A program made the position numbers and the translations under genes. The notes under the pieces are model-generated. The model was not told the origin of the DNA. It made no database searches and worked only from the letters and a program-made list of their open reading frames with translations. A stretch of DNA of 64,000 nt from Umezawaea beigongshangensis (GTDB lineage: Bacteria > Actinomycetota > Actinomycetes > Mycobacteriales > Pseudonocardiaceae), in contig NZ_JAEIOJ010000007.1 of the NCBI RefSeq assembly GCF_016464305.1, positions 124,001 through 188,000 of the forward strand, in the 5' to 3' direction. Positions 8,310-16,961 of the stretch are shown one piece after another. How positions within the stretch are numbered: position 1 is the stretch's first letter; each line of letters opens with the position of its first letter.

Positions 8310-10871
8310 GTGGCGGCACCCAACCTGACCCGCGACCAGGCGCAGCAGCGCGCGCAACTGCTGGAGGTCGACTCCTACCGGATCGCGCTGGACCTCACCG
8401 ACGGTGGCGGCAAGCCCGGCTCGGAGACCTTCCGGTCCACGACCGAGGTCGCCTTCCGCAGCCGGGAGACCGGCGCGTCGACCTGGATCGACCTCGTGGC
8501 CGCGACGGTGCACCGCGCCGTGCTGAACGGCGTCGAGCTGGACGTGTCCGGCTACCGCGAGGAGGACGGGATCGCACTGCCGGACCTCGCGGAGGTCAAC
8601 GAGCTCGTCGTCGACGCCGACTGCCGGTACACGAACACCGGCGAGGGCCTGCACCGGTTCGTCGACCCCGTCGACGGCGGCGTCTACCTGTACTCGCAGT
8701 TCGAGACCGCCGACGCGAAGCGCATGTTCGCCTGCTTCGACCAGCCGGACCTCAAGTCCGTCTACGACCTGACCGCGGTCGCGCCCAGCGACTGGAAGGT
8801 CGTCTCCAACAGCGAGATCACCTCCACCGACGAGGCCCCCGGTGGCGGCGCGCGGCACGTCTTCGCGACGACGAAGCCCATGTCGACCTACCTCGTGGCG
8901 GTCGTCGCCGGGCCGTACGCCGAGTGGCGCGACGAGTTCAGCGACGGGGAGACCACGATCCCGCTCGGCATCTACTGCCGCGCGTCGCTGGCCCCGCACA
9001 TGGACCACGAACGGCTGTTCGCCGAGACCAAGCAGGGGTTCGGCTTCTACCACGGCGCCTTCGGCGTGGCGTACCCGTTCGGCAAGTACGACCAGTGCTT
9101 CGTGCCCGAGTTCAACGCGGGCGCCATGGAGAACGCCGGGTGCGTGACGTTCCTGGAGGACTACGTCTTCCGCAGCCGCGTCACCCGCTACCTCTACGAG
9201 CGGCGCGCGGAGACCCTGCTGCACGAGATGGCGCACATGTGGTTCGGCGACCTCGTCACCATGCGCTGGTGGGACGACCTGTGGCTGAACGAGTCGTTCG
9301 CGACCTGGGCGAGCGTGCTGGCGCAGGCCGAGGCGACCGAGTACCGGCACGCCTGGACCACGTTCGCGAAGATCGAGAAGTCGTGGGCGTACCGGCAGGA
9401 CCAGCTCCCGTCGACGCACCCCGTGGCCGCCGACATCCCCGACCTCCAGGCCGTGGAGGTCAACTTCGACGGCATCACCTACGCCAAGGGCGCGAGCGTG
9501 CTCAAGCAGCTCGTGGCGTACGTGGGCCTGGACAACTTCCTCGCGGGCCTGCGGCTGTACTTCGGCAAGCACGCCTGGGGCAACGCGACGCTGAACGACC
9601 TGCTGAGCGCGCTGGAGGAGGCGTCGGGCCGCGACCTGTCGTGGTGGAGCGCGCAGTGGCTGGAGACCACCGGCCTGAACCTGCTGCGGCCGAGGTTCAG
9701 CACCGACGCCGAGGGTCGGTTCACCGAGTTCGCGGTGCTCCAGGGCGGCGCGCGTCCCGGCGCCGGCGAGCTGCGCACGCACCGGCTGGCCGTCGGCGTC
9801 TACGACGACGACGAGAACGGCAAGCTCGTCCGCACGCACCGCGTGGAGCTGGACGTCACCGGCGAGCGCACCGAGGTCCCCGACCTGGTGGGCGTGCCGC
9901 GCGGCAAGCTCGTGCTGGTCAACGACGACGACCTGACCTACTGCACGATGCGGCTGGACCCCGACTCGCTGGTCGCGCTGATCGACCGGATCTCCGACAT
10001 CACCGAGCCGCTCGCACGGACCCTGTGCTGGTCGGCGGTGTGGGAGATGACCCGCGAAGCCGAGTTGAAGGCCCGCGACTTCGTGAACCTCGTGCTGGGC
10101 GGCCTGCACTCGGAGACCGAGGTCGGCGTCGTGCAGCGGCTGCTGGTCCAGGCGCAGACCGCGCTGTCGTCCTACAGCGACGCCTCGTGGCGCGACGAGG
10201 GCTGGCTCCGGTTCACCACCACGGTGCTCGAACTCGCCCGCGCCGCGGAGCCGGGTTCGGACCACCAGCTCGCGTTCGTCAACTCGCTCACCAGCTCGGT
10301 GGCCGACGCCGAACTGCTGAGGGTGCTGCGCGGCTGGTTCGACGGGTCGGCGCCGCTGCCGGGCCTCGACGTCGACACCGACCTGCGCTGGCGGTTGCTG
10401 ACGGCGCTCGTCGCGCACGGCGAGGCGGGCCTGGACGAGATCGCGGCCGAGGAGGAGCGCGACCCGACCGCCACCGGCCACCGCCGTGCGGAGTCCGCGC
10501 GGGCGATCCGCCCGACGACCGAGGCCAAGGACGAGGCGTGGGACCGCGCCGTCAACGACGACGAGCTGCCCAACGCGGTCAGCGAGGCGATCATCGGCGG
10601 CATCCACCACCCCGGCCAGAAGGAGCTGCTCCAGCCGTACGTCGAGCGCTACTTCGCCGACGTCGCGAACGTGTGGGACCGGCGGTCCAGCGAGCGCGCC
10701 CAGTCCGTCGTCGTGGGGCTGTTCCCGTCCTGGTCGGTCGCGCGGAGCACCGTGGAGGCGGCGGACGAGTGGCTGGCGCAGGAGCGCCCGCCCGCGTTGC
10801 GCCGGCTGGTCTCGGAGGGTCGCGCCGGGATCGTGCGCGCCCTGGCCGCGCAGGAGTTCGACCGCTCCTGA
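8310..10871 (+). CDS. pepN: Aminopeptidase N (M1 metallopeptidase)
   Basis: 853 residues, the normal size for actinobacterial PepN. A cytoplasmic zinc aminopeptidase that trims N-terminal residues from peptides. Motifs are GAMEN near 271-275 (substrate N-terminus recognition), HEMAH at 305-309, and the third zinc ligand Glu about residue 328 in NESFA. The C-terminal half is the helical ERAP1-like domain. The GTG start follows GAGGTGACCA. It is divergent from the DsbA-like gene with 212 bases between, where I recognise no clear promoter. It ends at a hairpin shared with the convergent DUF5130 gene. Confidence 0.96.
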   Translation: MAAPNLTRDQAQQRAQLLEVDSYRIALDLTDGGGKPGSETFRSTTEVAFRSRETGASTWIDLVAATVHRAVLNGVELDVSGYREEDGIALPDLAEVNELVVDADCRYTNTGEGLHRFVDPVDGGVYLYSQFETADAKRMFACFDQPDLKSVYDLTAVAPSDWKVVSNSEITSTDEAPGGGARHVFATTKPMSTYLVAVVAGPYAEWRDEFSDGETTIPLGIYCRASLAPHMDHERLFAETKQGFGFYHGAFGVAYPFGKYDQCFVPEFNAGAMENAGCVTFLEDYVFRSRVTRYLYERRAETLLHEMAHMWFGDLVTMRWWDDLWLNESFATWASVLAQAEATEYRHAWTTFAKIEKSWAYRQDQLPSTHPVAADIPDLQAVEVNFDGITYAKGASVLKQLVAYVGLDNFLAGLRLYFGKHAWGNATLNDLLSALEEASGRDLSWWSAQWLETTGLNLLRPRFSTDAEGRFTEFAVLQGGARPGAGELRTHRLAVGVYDDDENGKLVRTHRVELDVTGERTEVPDLVGVPRGKLVLVNDDDLTYCTMRLDPDSLVALIDRISDITEPLARTLCWSAVWEMTREAELKARDFVNLVLGGLHSETEVGVVQRLLVQAQTALSSYSDASWRDEGWLRFTTTVLELARAAEPGSDHQLAFVNSLTSSVADAELLRVLRGWFDGSAPLPGLDVDTDLRWRLLTALVAHGEAGLDEIAAEEERDPTATGHRRAESARAIRPTTEAKDEAWDRAVNDDELPNAVSEAIIGGIHHPGQKELLQPYVERYFADVANVWDRRSSERAQSVVVGLFPSWSVARSTVEAADEWLAQERPPALRRLVSEGRAGIVRALAAQEFDRS

Positions 10872-10888
10872 TCTCCCGCCGAGAAGCG

Positions 10889-10924
10889 GACGGGCCCGTG
10901 ACGCCGATGCGTCACGGGCCCGTC
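10889..10924. terminator. Bidirectional terminator between pepN and DUF5130 gene
   Basis: A perfect 15-bp stem (arm GACGGGCCCGTGACG) with a 6-base loop fills the 65-base gap between two convergent stop codons. Confidence 0.75.
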
Positions 10925-10936
10925 GCGTTCGGGAGG

Positions 10937-11419
10937 TCAGGACCGCGCAGCGGGTCCCGCCTGGTCGGTGAGCATCCGCAGACCGCCGATGATGCCGCCC
11001 GCCAGGTCGCCCTCCTTGAAGGAGGCGACCATGCTCATCACGGCGAGCTTGGCACCGCGGTCGGACAACCGCCGGTGCGACTCGTCGCCCGTCACGACCT
11101 CCACGACGCGCTGCCCCGGCGACACCGCGACGAGCACGGCGTGCGCGGGGCGCGGGGTGGACGCGTGCAGGCGCTCCGCGTGCTCCCTGGTGTCGGAGTC
11201 CAGCGCGCCGAGGTGGACGCTGAAGTCCAGCCCGGTGCTGCGGCTGGCCAGCGTCAGCGCCTCGTCGATGCTGGCGAGCTGCACCGGCCTGAACGGCAGC
11301 GACGGGGAGTGCGGCGTGTACATGCGCGCCGCGGAGATCCGGCCGCTGTTGGTCACGGCCTCCCCCATGGCCAGCTGGGACTCGTCGACGTCGCGGCGGA
11401 CGATCTCACCAGTTGCCAC
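10937..11419 (-). CDS. DUF5130 family protein (Rv2468c-like)
   Basis: 160 residues, function unknown. Occupies the position of Rv2468c next to pepN (recalled synteny). It has a TPM-like alpha/beta domain: RISAARMYTPHSP near 25-38, the hydrophobic strand AHAVLVAVSPGQRVVEVVTG (about 85-105) and a conserved VASFKEGDLAGGIIGGL near the C-terminus. No signal peptide or membrane segment is seen. I chose the GTG at 11417-11419, five bases after GGGGAGG; the GTG at 11425 overlaps that Shine-Dalgarno. Its first 14 bases overlap the end of the upstream small membrane protein gene, so the two are co-translated. Confidence 0.85.
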   Translation of the reverse strand: MATGEIVRRDVDESQLAMGEAVTNSGRISAARMYTPHSPSLPFRPVQLASIDEALTLASRSTGLDFSVHLGALDSDTREHAERLHASTPRPAHAVLVAVSPGQRVVEVVTGDESHRRLSDRGAKLAVMSMVASFKEGDLAGGIIGGLRMLTDQAGPAARS

Positions 11420-11657
11420 GGGCACCTCCCCTTGCGGTCTTCACGCCGTCCCCGACCGGAGCCGTGTCGGCGGTGCGGTGATCGGCGGCCAGCCCGGCGG
11501 GGTTGGCGCTCCACCACACGGGAGCGAATCCCCACTCCTGCCCCGGACGGTACCGGGGAGCACGGGTGGCCCTCTTCCTCAGCGTCAGTAGCGTGATCAC
11601 GCCGTAGATGGCCAGCGGGATCAGCGCGAAGACGGTCACGGTCTCCACGATGGTCAC
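11406..11657 (-). CDS. ctaJ: Small membrane protein, probable aa3 oxidase subunit CtaJ
   Basis: 83 residues with one N-terminal membrane helix (about 4-25, VTVFALIPLAIYGVITLL). A short cytoplasmic domain follows with the motif PGQEWGFAPVWWSANP. Actinobacterial CtaJ, described in the mycobacterial III2-IV2 supercomplex, has this size and layout, and I recall it as the neighbour of the DUF5130 gene. The call is therefore moderate and rests on pattern and synteny. The start is GTG. It overlaps the DUF5130 gene by 14 bases. If correct, it binds the cytochrome c oxidase although no other oxidase gene is near. Confidence 0.6.
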   Translation of the reverse strand: MTIVETVTVFALIPLAIYGVITLLTLRKRATRAPRYRPGQEWGFAPVWWSANPAGLAADHRTADTAPVGDGVKTARGGARGNW

Positions 11658-11814
11658 GGCCGTACGTTAACCGATGTCGCGCGACCAGGCGCTTTCAGGT
11701 GCGATCACAGGCCCTCGCGATGCCCGCAGCGGTGTCGTACCCCCGTACGGGTGAGCAGAGTGCCTCCCCTGGACTGTCCCCCGATCAGCGGTTGAAACCG
11801 GACGTTTTGGCGTC

Positions 11815-11843
11815 TTGCGACCCCCTGGGGCAGCCCATAGATT
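11815..11843 (+). promoter_or_regulatory. Housekeeping-type promoter of repeat-protein gene
   Basis: TTGCGA (11815-11820), a 17-base spacer and TAGATT (11838-11843) lie in an unusually AT-rich stretch. The predicted 5' UTR is about 65 bases to the ATG at 11916. Confidence 0.6.
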
Positions 11844-11915
11844 TTCACCTGTACGGCCCTTGCACTCCGGTGATCTTCATTCATCCGGCCATTTTCTCGT
11901 CCCGAAGGACACATC

Positions 11916-12533
11916 ATGTATGCATCCGCGCTGTCCACTCGTTCAATTTTCACTCTTTCGCACTACAGCCGAACGGCGCAGCACGTGACCTCTGTTCGGT
12001 CCAGTGACAGCGTGCGGATCACGGCGCACGACGAGAGCGTGCGCATCACCGCGCACGAGGATTCCGCACGCGTCACGGCCACCGACGACTCGGTCAGGAT
12101 CACCGCGAACGATTCCGTCCGCATCACGGCGACCGACGACTCTGTGCGCATCACCGCACACGACGACTCCGTCCGCATCACGGCCACCGACGACTCGGTC
12201 AGGATCACCGCGAACGATTCGGTCCGCATCACGGCGACCGACGACTCCGTGCGCATCACCGCACACGACGACTCCGTCCGCATCACGGCCACCGACGACT
12301 CGGTCAGGATCACCGCGAACGATTCGGTCCGCATCACGGCGACCGACGACTCCGTGCGCATCACCGCACACGACGACTCCGTCCGCATCACGGCGACCGA
12401 CGACTCCGTGCGCATCACCGCCACCGACGATTCCGTCCGCATCACGGCGACCGACGACTCGGTCCGCATCACCGCACACGACGGCTCCGTGCGCATCACG
12501 GCGAGCCGGTCGCGGTACGCGCTCGCCGGATGA
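11916..12533 (+). CDS. Tandem DDSVRITA-repeat protein, unknown function
   Basis: 205 residues. A 30-residue Ser/Thr/Tyr-rich leader (MYASALSTRSIFTLSHYSR) is followed by 19 uninterrupted copies of an 8-9 residue unit, consensus DDSVRITA plus T, H or N, and a short basic tail. It has no clear signal peptide or membrane segment. GAAGGA lies six bases before the ATG and a good promoter is upstream, so this strand is the coding one, although the opposite strand is also open through the repeats. Alternating V-x-I in each unit is compatible with a beta-solenoid or stacked hairpins; that is inference. It is convergent with the HNH gene with 2 bases between stops. I recognise no family. Orphan status would need a database search. 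Confidence 0.7.
   Translation: MYASALSTRSIFTLSHYSRTAQHVTSVRSSDSVRITAHDESVRITAHEDSARVTATDDSVRITANDSVRITATDDSVRITAHDDSVRITATDDSVRITANDSVRITATDDSVRITAHDDSVRITATDDSVRITANDSVRITATDDSVRITAHDDSVRITATDDSVRITATDDSVRITATDDSVRITAHDGSVRITASRSRYALAG
12006..12503 (+). repeat. 19-unit coding tandem repeat with 105-bp super-repeat
   Basis: Nineteen 24-27 bp units run without interruption. Units 4-15 form three near-identical 105-bp blocks (12087-12191, 12192-12296, 12297-12401), each encoding units ending N, T, H, T. The blocks differ at a handful of bases, indicating recent block duplication. The units keep frame because every length is a multiple of three. Confidence 0.9.
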
Positions 12534-12535
12534 CG

Positions 12536-13204
12536 TCAGGCTGCGGGTTCTCCGAGGTAGGGCAGCCAGAGCGGGTCGGCGTCGGTGACGCCGGCGAGCA
12601 GTCTCCAGTGCGGCCCGCGCGGGGCGGTGGGCACCACCCTGAGCCGCCACCCGAGTTCCGAGAGCAGCTTGTCCGCCTTGCGGTGGTTGCACTTCGCGCA
12701 GCACGCCACGCAGTTCTGCCAGGTGTGGGGGCCACCCCGGCTGCGCGGGACCACGTGGTCGATGGTCTCGGCACGGCCGCCGCAGTACGCGCAGCGGTAG
12801 CGGTCCCGGTGCATCAGTCCGGCGCGGGTCAGCGGAACGCGCCCGCGGTAGGGCACGCGGACGTAGCTGCTGAGCCGGATCACCGAGGGAACGACCACTT
12901 CGGACGTCGACGAGTGCACGACGCTCCCCGCCGGGTCGCCGTGGACGACCTCGGCCTTGCCGCACACGACGAGAACGACCGCGCGGCGCAGCGGCAGCGC
13001 GGTCAGGGGCTCGAACGTGGCGTTGAGCAGGAGCACTTTTCTCCTGCCCCAGGGGAAGATCACCGCGCTCGCGCCGGCAGTTCCCCCTTCGGGTTCCCCG
13101 TCCTGAACCGCCCGAACAGCGGGCTGTTTTTGGCCAGACGGGGCCGACGGCGCGTGCCCGGCGTTCGCCAGGGCGCCGATCGGGGTCGGTTGTCGGTCTG
13201 GCAC
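12536..13204 (-). CDS. HNH endonuclease-fold protein (Rv2469c-like)
   Basis: 222 residues, the same length I recall for Rv2469c. A low-complexity N-terminus (about 1-50) precedes the conserved domain starting KVLLLNATFEPLTALPLRRA. The HNH core near 155-190 shows CAYCGG, the IDHVVPRSRGG His pair with a following Asn (QNC), and CAKCNHRKAD, so a structural zinc site and the catalytic His are present. DNA nicking activity is family inference. The GTG at 13202-13204 is seven bases after GGAGG. A longer form from 13240 lacks a Shine-Dalgarno. It ends 2 bases from the convergent repeat-protein stop. Confidence 0.88.
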   Translation of the reverse strand: MPDRQPTPIGALANAGHAPSAPSGQKQPAVRAVQDGEPEGGTAGASAVIFPWGRRKVLLLNATFEPLTALPLRRAVVLVVCGKAEVVHGDPAGSVVHSSTSEVVVPSVIRLSSYVRVPYRGRVPLTRAGLMHRDRYRCAYCGGRAETIDHVVPRSRGGPHTWQNCVACCAKCNHRKADKLLSELGWRLRVVPTAPRGPHWRLLAGVTDADPLWLPYLGEPAA

Positions 13205-13343
13205 GCGACCACCTCCACCGGTGCAGCCATAGCACACCACAGATCACCCCCAGAACGCACGTGTGATCCGCAACCGGTCCGCGAGCCGTGACCGGCGCGG
13301 GCACCGCCGCGACGCCTAACGGTGATCATTTTCATTCGGTCGC

Positions 13344-13349
13344 TATTCT
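13344..13349 (+). promoter_or_regulatory. -10 element for leaderless prolyl oligopeptidase transcript
   Basis: TATTCT lies seven bases before the GTG at 13357 in an AT-rich patch, and there is no Shine-Dalgarno. Transcription should start at or beside the G of GTG, giving a leaderless mRNA. Confidence 0.5.
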
Positions 13350-13356
13350 TCGGCGG

Positions 13357-15480
13357 GTGACCCAGGCACCCTCCGCAGCTCTGCCTGCGACGCCCTACCC
13401 CGCCGCCGAGCGGCTCGACCTCGTCGAAGACCTCCACGGCAGGTCCGTGGCCGACCCCTACCGGTGGCTGGAGGACGCGAGCGACCAGCGCACCGAGCAG
13501 TGGTCCGCGGCCCAGGACGCGTTGACCCGTTCGTGGCTGGACGCGCTGCCCGGCCGGGAGGCGCTGGGCGAGCGGGTGCGCGGGCTGACGCGCACCGGCT
13601 CGGTGTCCACGCCGCGCTGGCGGGCCGGACGCGCGTTCTTCACCCGTCGCGGCCCCGACCAGGACTTCCCCGTCGTCTGGCTGCGCGAGGCCGACGGCTC
13701 CGAGCGCGTGCTGCTGGACGTGACGGTGCTGGACCCGTCCGGCCGGACCACCCTGGACGCCTGGTCGCCCAGTCGCGAGGGCACGCTGCTGGCCTACCAG
13801 GTGTCGGTGGGCGGCGACGAGCACTCGCTGCTGCACGTCGTCGACGTCGACTCGGGCGAGCTGGTCGACGGACCGATCGACCGCTGCCGCTACTCCCCCG
13901 TGGGCTGGCTGCCCGGCGGCGAGGAGTTCTTCTACGTCCGGCAGCTCGACCCGGCCGACCTGCCGGAGGACGAGCGGCTGTTCCACCGCCGGGTGTGGCG
14001 CCACCGCGTCGGTTCCGACGCCGCGACGGACCTGCTGGTGCACGGAGACGGCCTCGACCACACCTACTTCTACGGCCTGACGGTGTCCGAGGACGGGCGG
14101 TGGCTGGTCGTCAACGGCGCACCGGGCACCGTGCGCCGCGACTCGATCTGGATCGCCGACCTGCACGCCGCCGTGGACCGGGTGCCGGAGTTCACTCAGG
14201 TCGTCTCGGCCGACGCGGGCGCGCAGTGCAGCGCGTGGGTCGAGCGGGACGGCCGGCTCTACGTGCACACGTCGCTGGATGCGCCGCGGTTCCGGCTGTG
14301 CGTGGCCGATCCGGCCCGCCCGCAGGTCGAGCACTGGGAGGAGCTGGTCGCCGAGCAGGAGGACTCCGTCCTGGACGGCGCGCACTGGCTCGACGGGTCG
14401 CTGGTCCTGCTGCGCACCAGGCACGCCGTGTCCGAGCTGCACCTGCACGACCCGGCGACCGGCGAGCACCGGGGCGAGGTCCCGCTGCCCGGCACCGGTT
14501 CGGTGCACGGTCTGTCCACCCTGGACGAGGCCACCGACGGGGAGCGCGGGTCGCTGTGGATCGGGTGGACGGACTTCGTCACGCCGCTGTCGGTGCTCCG
14601 CCACTCCACCAGCACGGGCCGCACCGAGCTGGCCGAGGCCGCTCCCGGCGCCGTCGACCTGCCGCCGATCACGACCCAGCAGGTCGCCTACACCTCCGCC
14701 GACGGCACGACCGTGCGCATGTTCGTCGTCTCCGGCGAACGGGAGCCGGACCTGCCGAGGCCCGCGCTGCTGACCGGCTACGGCGGCTTCGCGCTCGGCC
14801 GCGGTCCCGGCTACAGCGCCAGCACGCTGGCGTGGGTGCTGGCGGGCGGCGTGTGGGCGCTCGCCTCGCTGCGCGGTGGCGACGAGGAGGGCGAGGAGTG
14901 GCACCGGGCGGGGATGCGCGAGCACAAGCAGAACGTGTTCGACGACTTCCACGCCGCGGCGGAGCGGCTGATCGCCGCCGGGTGGACCACGCCGGAGCAG
15001 CTGGCGATCACCGGCGGCTCCAACGGCGGCCTGCTCGTGGGAGCCGCGCTGACCCAGCGGCCGGAGCTGTACGCGGCGGTGGTGTGCTCCGCGCCACTGC
15101 TGGACATGGTGCGCTACGAGAAGTTCCTGCTGGGGCGGCTGTGGGCCGAGGAGTACGGCAGCGCGAGCGACCCCCGCGAGCTGGACTGGCTGCTGTCCTA
15201 CTCGCCGTACCACCGGGTGCGTCCCGGTGTTGAGTACCCTTCGGTGCTGTTCACGGTGTTCGAGTCGGACAGCAGGGTCGACCCGAACCACGCCCGCAAG
15301 ATGTGCGCAGCGTTGCAGCACGCCACGGCCGGCGACCCGGGCAAGCGTCCGGTGCTCGTGCGTCGTGAGACCGAGGTCGGGCACGCGGGGCGTTCGGTGA
15401 GCCGCTCGGTGGCGCTGACCGTGGACCAGCTGACCTTCCTCGGCAACGCGACAGGACTGGACTTCACGGAGGAGCAGTAG
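13357..15480 (+). CDS. Prolyl oligopeptidase family serine peptidase (S9)
   Basis: 707 residues. Cleaves short peptides, usually after proline. The N-terminus has the S9A signature DPYRWLED (about 28-35), then a seven-bladed propeller (about 70-420). The C-terminal alpha/beta-hydrolase carries the nucleophile Ser in GGSNGGLLVG, Asp in ESDSRVDPNHARK and His in EVGHAGRS, so the triad is complete. No signal peptide, hence cytoplasmic. The GTG at 13357 has no Shine-Dalgarno but a -10 seven bases away, implying a leaderless mRNA. The mscS gene begins on the base after its stop codon, so the two are probably one transcript. Confidence 0.94.
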   Translation: MTQAPSAALPATPYPAAERLDLVEDLHGRSVADPYRWLEDASDQRTEQWSAAQDALTRSWLDALPGREALGERVRGLTRTGSVSTPRWRAGRAFFTRRGPDQDFPVVWLREADGSERVLLDVTVLDPSGRTTLDAWSPSREGTLLAYQVSVGGDEHSLLHVVDVDSGELVDGPIDRCRYSPVGWLPGGEEFFYVRQLDPADLPEDERLFHRRVWRHRVGSDAATDLLVHGDGLDHTYFYGLTVSEDGRWLVVNGAPGTVRRDSIWIADLHAAVDRVPEFTQVVSADAGAQCSAWVERDGRLYVHTSLDAPRFRLCVADPARPQVEHWEELVAEQEDSVLDGAHWLDGSLVLLRTRHAVSELHLHDPATGEHRGEVPLPGTGSVHGLSTLDEATDGERGSLWIGWTDFVTPLSVLRHSTSTGRTELAEAAPGAVDLPPITTQQVAYTSADGTTVRMFVVSGEREPDLPRPALLTGYGGFALGRGPGYSASTLAWVLAGGVWALASLRGGDEEGEEWHRAGMREHKQNVFDDFHAAAERLIAAGWTTPEQLAITGGSNGGLLVGAALTQRPELYAAVVCSAPLLDMVRYEKFLLGRLWAEEYGSASDPRELDWLLSYSPYHRVRPGVEYPSVLFTVFESDSRVDPNHARKMCAALQHATAGDPGKRPVLVRRETEVGHAGRSVSRSVALTVDQLTFLGNATGLDFTEEQ

Positions 15481-16380
15481 GTGGATCACGCGCAGGTGCA
15501 GTCGATGCTGGCGATCGACTGGTGGGCCGAGCACGGGCCCACCCTCATCGGCAAGGCGGGCAAGATCGCCGCGATCCTGCTGATCGCGATCATCGTGCGC
15601 TGGTTGCTCCGCCGGCTGATCGACCGGCTCACCAAGGGCGCCGACGTCGGCAAGAAGCCCGGCCTGCTGAAGCCGCTCAAGGAGCGTGCCCCCCAGGCGC
15701 TGGGCGGCCTGGTGTCGGCCAGGCGCGAGCAGCGCGCGAAGACCATCGGCTCGGTGCTGAAGTCGGTGGTCTCGATGATGGTGTTCGGGATCGCCTTCCT
15801 CCAGGTGCTGACCGAGCTGACGTTCAACGTCGCGCCGCTGCTGACCTCGGCCGGCATCCTGGGCGTGGCGATCGGTTTCGGCTCGCAGAACCTGGTCAAG
15901 GACTTCCTGTCCGGCATGTTCATGATGCTGGAGGACCAGTACGGCGTCGGCGACGTGGTGGACCTCGGTCCCGCCACGGGCACCGTGGAGGCGGTCGGCC
16001 TGCGCACCACGACGATCCGCGACGGCAACGGCACCGTCTGGTACGTGCGCAACGGCGAGATCATGCGGGTCGGCAACTCCAGCCAGGGCTTCGCGGTCGC
16101 GGTGGTCGACCTGCCGCTGAGCTTCGGCACGAACCTGCGCAAGGCGAACGACATCCTGGCCACCGTCTCGGCCGAGGCCGTGGCCGAGGAGCCGCTGTCG
16201 AAGGACGTCATCGACAAGCCCGAGGTGCTGGGCGTGGAGAAGGTGACGCCGGAGAGCATCACCCTGCGCGTGACGGTGAAGGTGCGTCCCGGCCGCCAGT
16301 GGGCGGTCCAGCGCGAACTGCGCGCGAGGCTCGTCCCGGCGCTGGAGGACGCGGGAGTCCCGGCCAAGACCGACGCCTGA
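15481..16380 (+). CDS. mscS: MscS-family mechanosensitive channel
   Basis: 299 residues. A small-conductance channel that releases solutes on hypo-osmotic shock. Membrane helices lie at about 26-46 and 93-115. The pore helix follows at about 117-150, with the Gly/Ala-rich packing motif [21 protein letters not shown]. The beta domain (about 155-210) contains [10 protein letters not shown] and a C-terminal alpha/beta cap follows. The GTG abuts the TAG of the upstream peptidase gene with no gap. It is followed by a 23-bp perfect terminator stem. Confidence 0.92.
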   Translation: MDHAQVQSMLAIDWWAEHGPTLIGKAGKIAAILLIAIIVRWLLRRLIDRLTKGADVGKKPGLLKPLKERAPQALGGLVSARREQRAKTIGSVLKSVVSMMVFGIAFLQVLTELTFNVAPLLTSAGILGVAIGFGSQNLVKDFLSGMFMMLEDQYGVGDVVDLGPATGTVEAVGLRTTTIRDGNGTVWYVRNGEIMRVGNSSQGFAVAVVDLPLSFGTNLRKANDILATVSAEAVAEEPLSKDVIDKPEVLGVEKVTPESITLRVTVKVRPGRQWAVQRELRARLVPALEDAGVPAKTDA

Positions 16381-16387
16381 CCACGGA

Positions 16388-16438
16388 CGACGGGGGTCGT
16401 CCCCACCGGATCTCCTCCGGTGGGGACGACCCCCGTCG
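16388..16438 (+). terminator. Perfect 23-bp hairpin after mscS
   Basis: Two 23-base fully complementary arms with loop TCTCC begin 8 bases after the mscS stop codon. Exceptionally stable, with no T run. Confidence 0.85.
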
Positions 16439-16516
16439 CCGCTCCGGGCGCAGGTGTGCGGAGACGTACACCGGGGTGGCCTCCCGCGGCGCGCGGTCGT
16501 GAGTCAGGATGGTGGG

Positions 16517-16903
16517 GTGGGCAACCCGGAGAACTTCTACGAAGCGGTGGGCGGGTACGAGACGTTCCGCGGCATCGTCGCGCGCTTCTACCAGGAGGTC
16601 GCGACCGACGAGGTGCTCCGGCCGATGTACCCGGAGGAGGACCTGGGACCGGCCGAGGAGCGCTTCCGCCACTTCCTCGTGCAGTACTGGGGCGGTCCGC
16701 ACACGTACTCGGAGCAGCGCGGCCACCCCCGGCTGCGGATGCGCCACGCGCCCTTCCAGATCGGCCCGGTCCAGCGCGACGCCTGGCTGCGCTGCATGAA
16801 GGTCGCCGTCGACGAGGCGGACCTGACCCCGGAGCAGCGCCAGCAGCTGTGGGCGTACCTGGAGATGGCGGCGAACAGCCTCGTCAACGCCGCCTGGGTC
16901 TGA
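16517..16903 (+). CDS. glbO: Truncated haemoglobin, group II (GlbO)
   Basis: 128 residues, the same length as M. tuberculosis GlbO. Binds oxygen and NO; the group is linked to redox or NO detoxification. By alignment from memory the haem-pocket residues are Tyr25 (B10), Tyr38 (CD1), proximal His77 in RMRHAPF and Trp90 (G8) in DAWLRCM, all intact. The conserved [19 protein letters not shown] is present. The GTG at 16517 has no Shine-Dalgarno but CAGGAT six bases upstream could be a -10, suggesting a leaderless mRNA. It is followed 58 bases later by aglA, as in M. tuberculosis. Confidence 0.95.
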   Translation: MGNPENFYEAVGGYETFRGIVARFYQEVATDEVLRPMYPEEDLGPAEERFRHFLVQYWGGPHTYSEQRGHPRLRMRHAPFQIGPVQRDAWLRCMKVAVDEADLTPEQRQQLWAYLEMAANSLVNAAWV

Positions 16904-16961
16904 GCGCGGACTCCGGCCGACAGGGCTGCACAACGAACATCGAATGGCAGGATGACCCCCT

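Noticed and set aside
8274-10610. A 778-residue frame antisense to pepN
   Set aside because: Codon-bias shadow; no start signal or domain, and it spans the pepN active site.
11963-12499. Minus-strand repeat reading frame (MRTESS repeats)
   Set aside because: Open only because of the repeat; the plus strand has the promoter, Shine-Dalgarno and start.
12006-12503. Possible CRISPR array
   Set aside because: Units are contiguous, 24-27 bp, in frame and translated as near-identical peptides; there are no unique spacers and no cas genes.
13060-15534. An 824-residue antisense frame opposite the prolyl oligopeptidase
   Set aside because: The composition is unnatural and it crosses the conserved HNH gene end; the sense strand has a full S9 triad.
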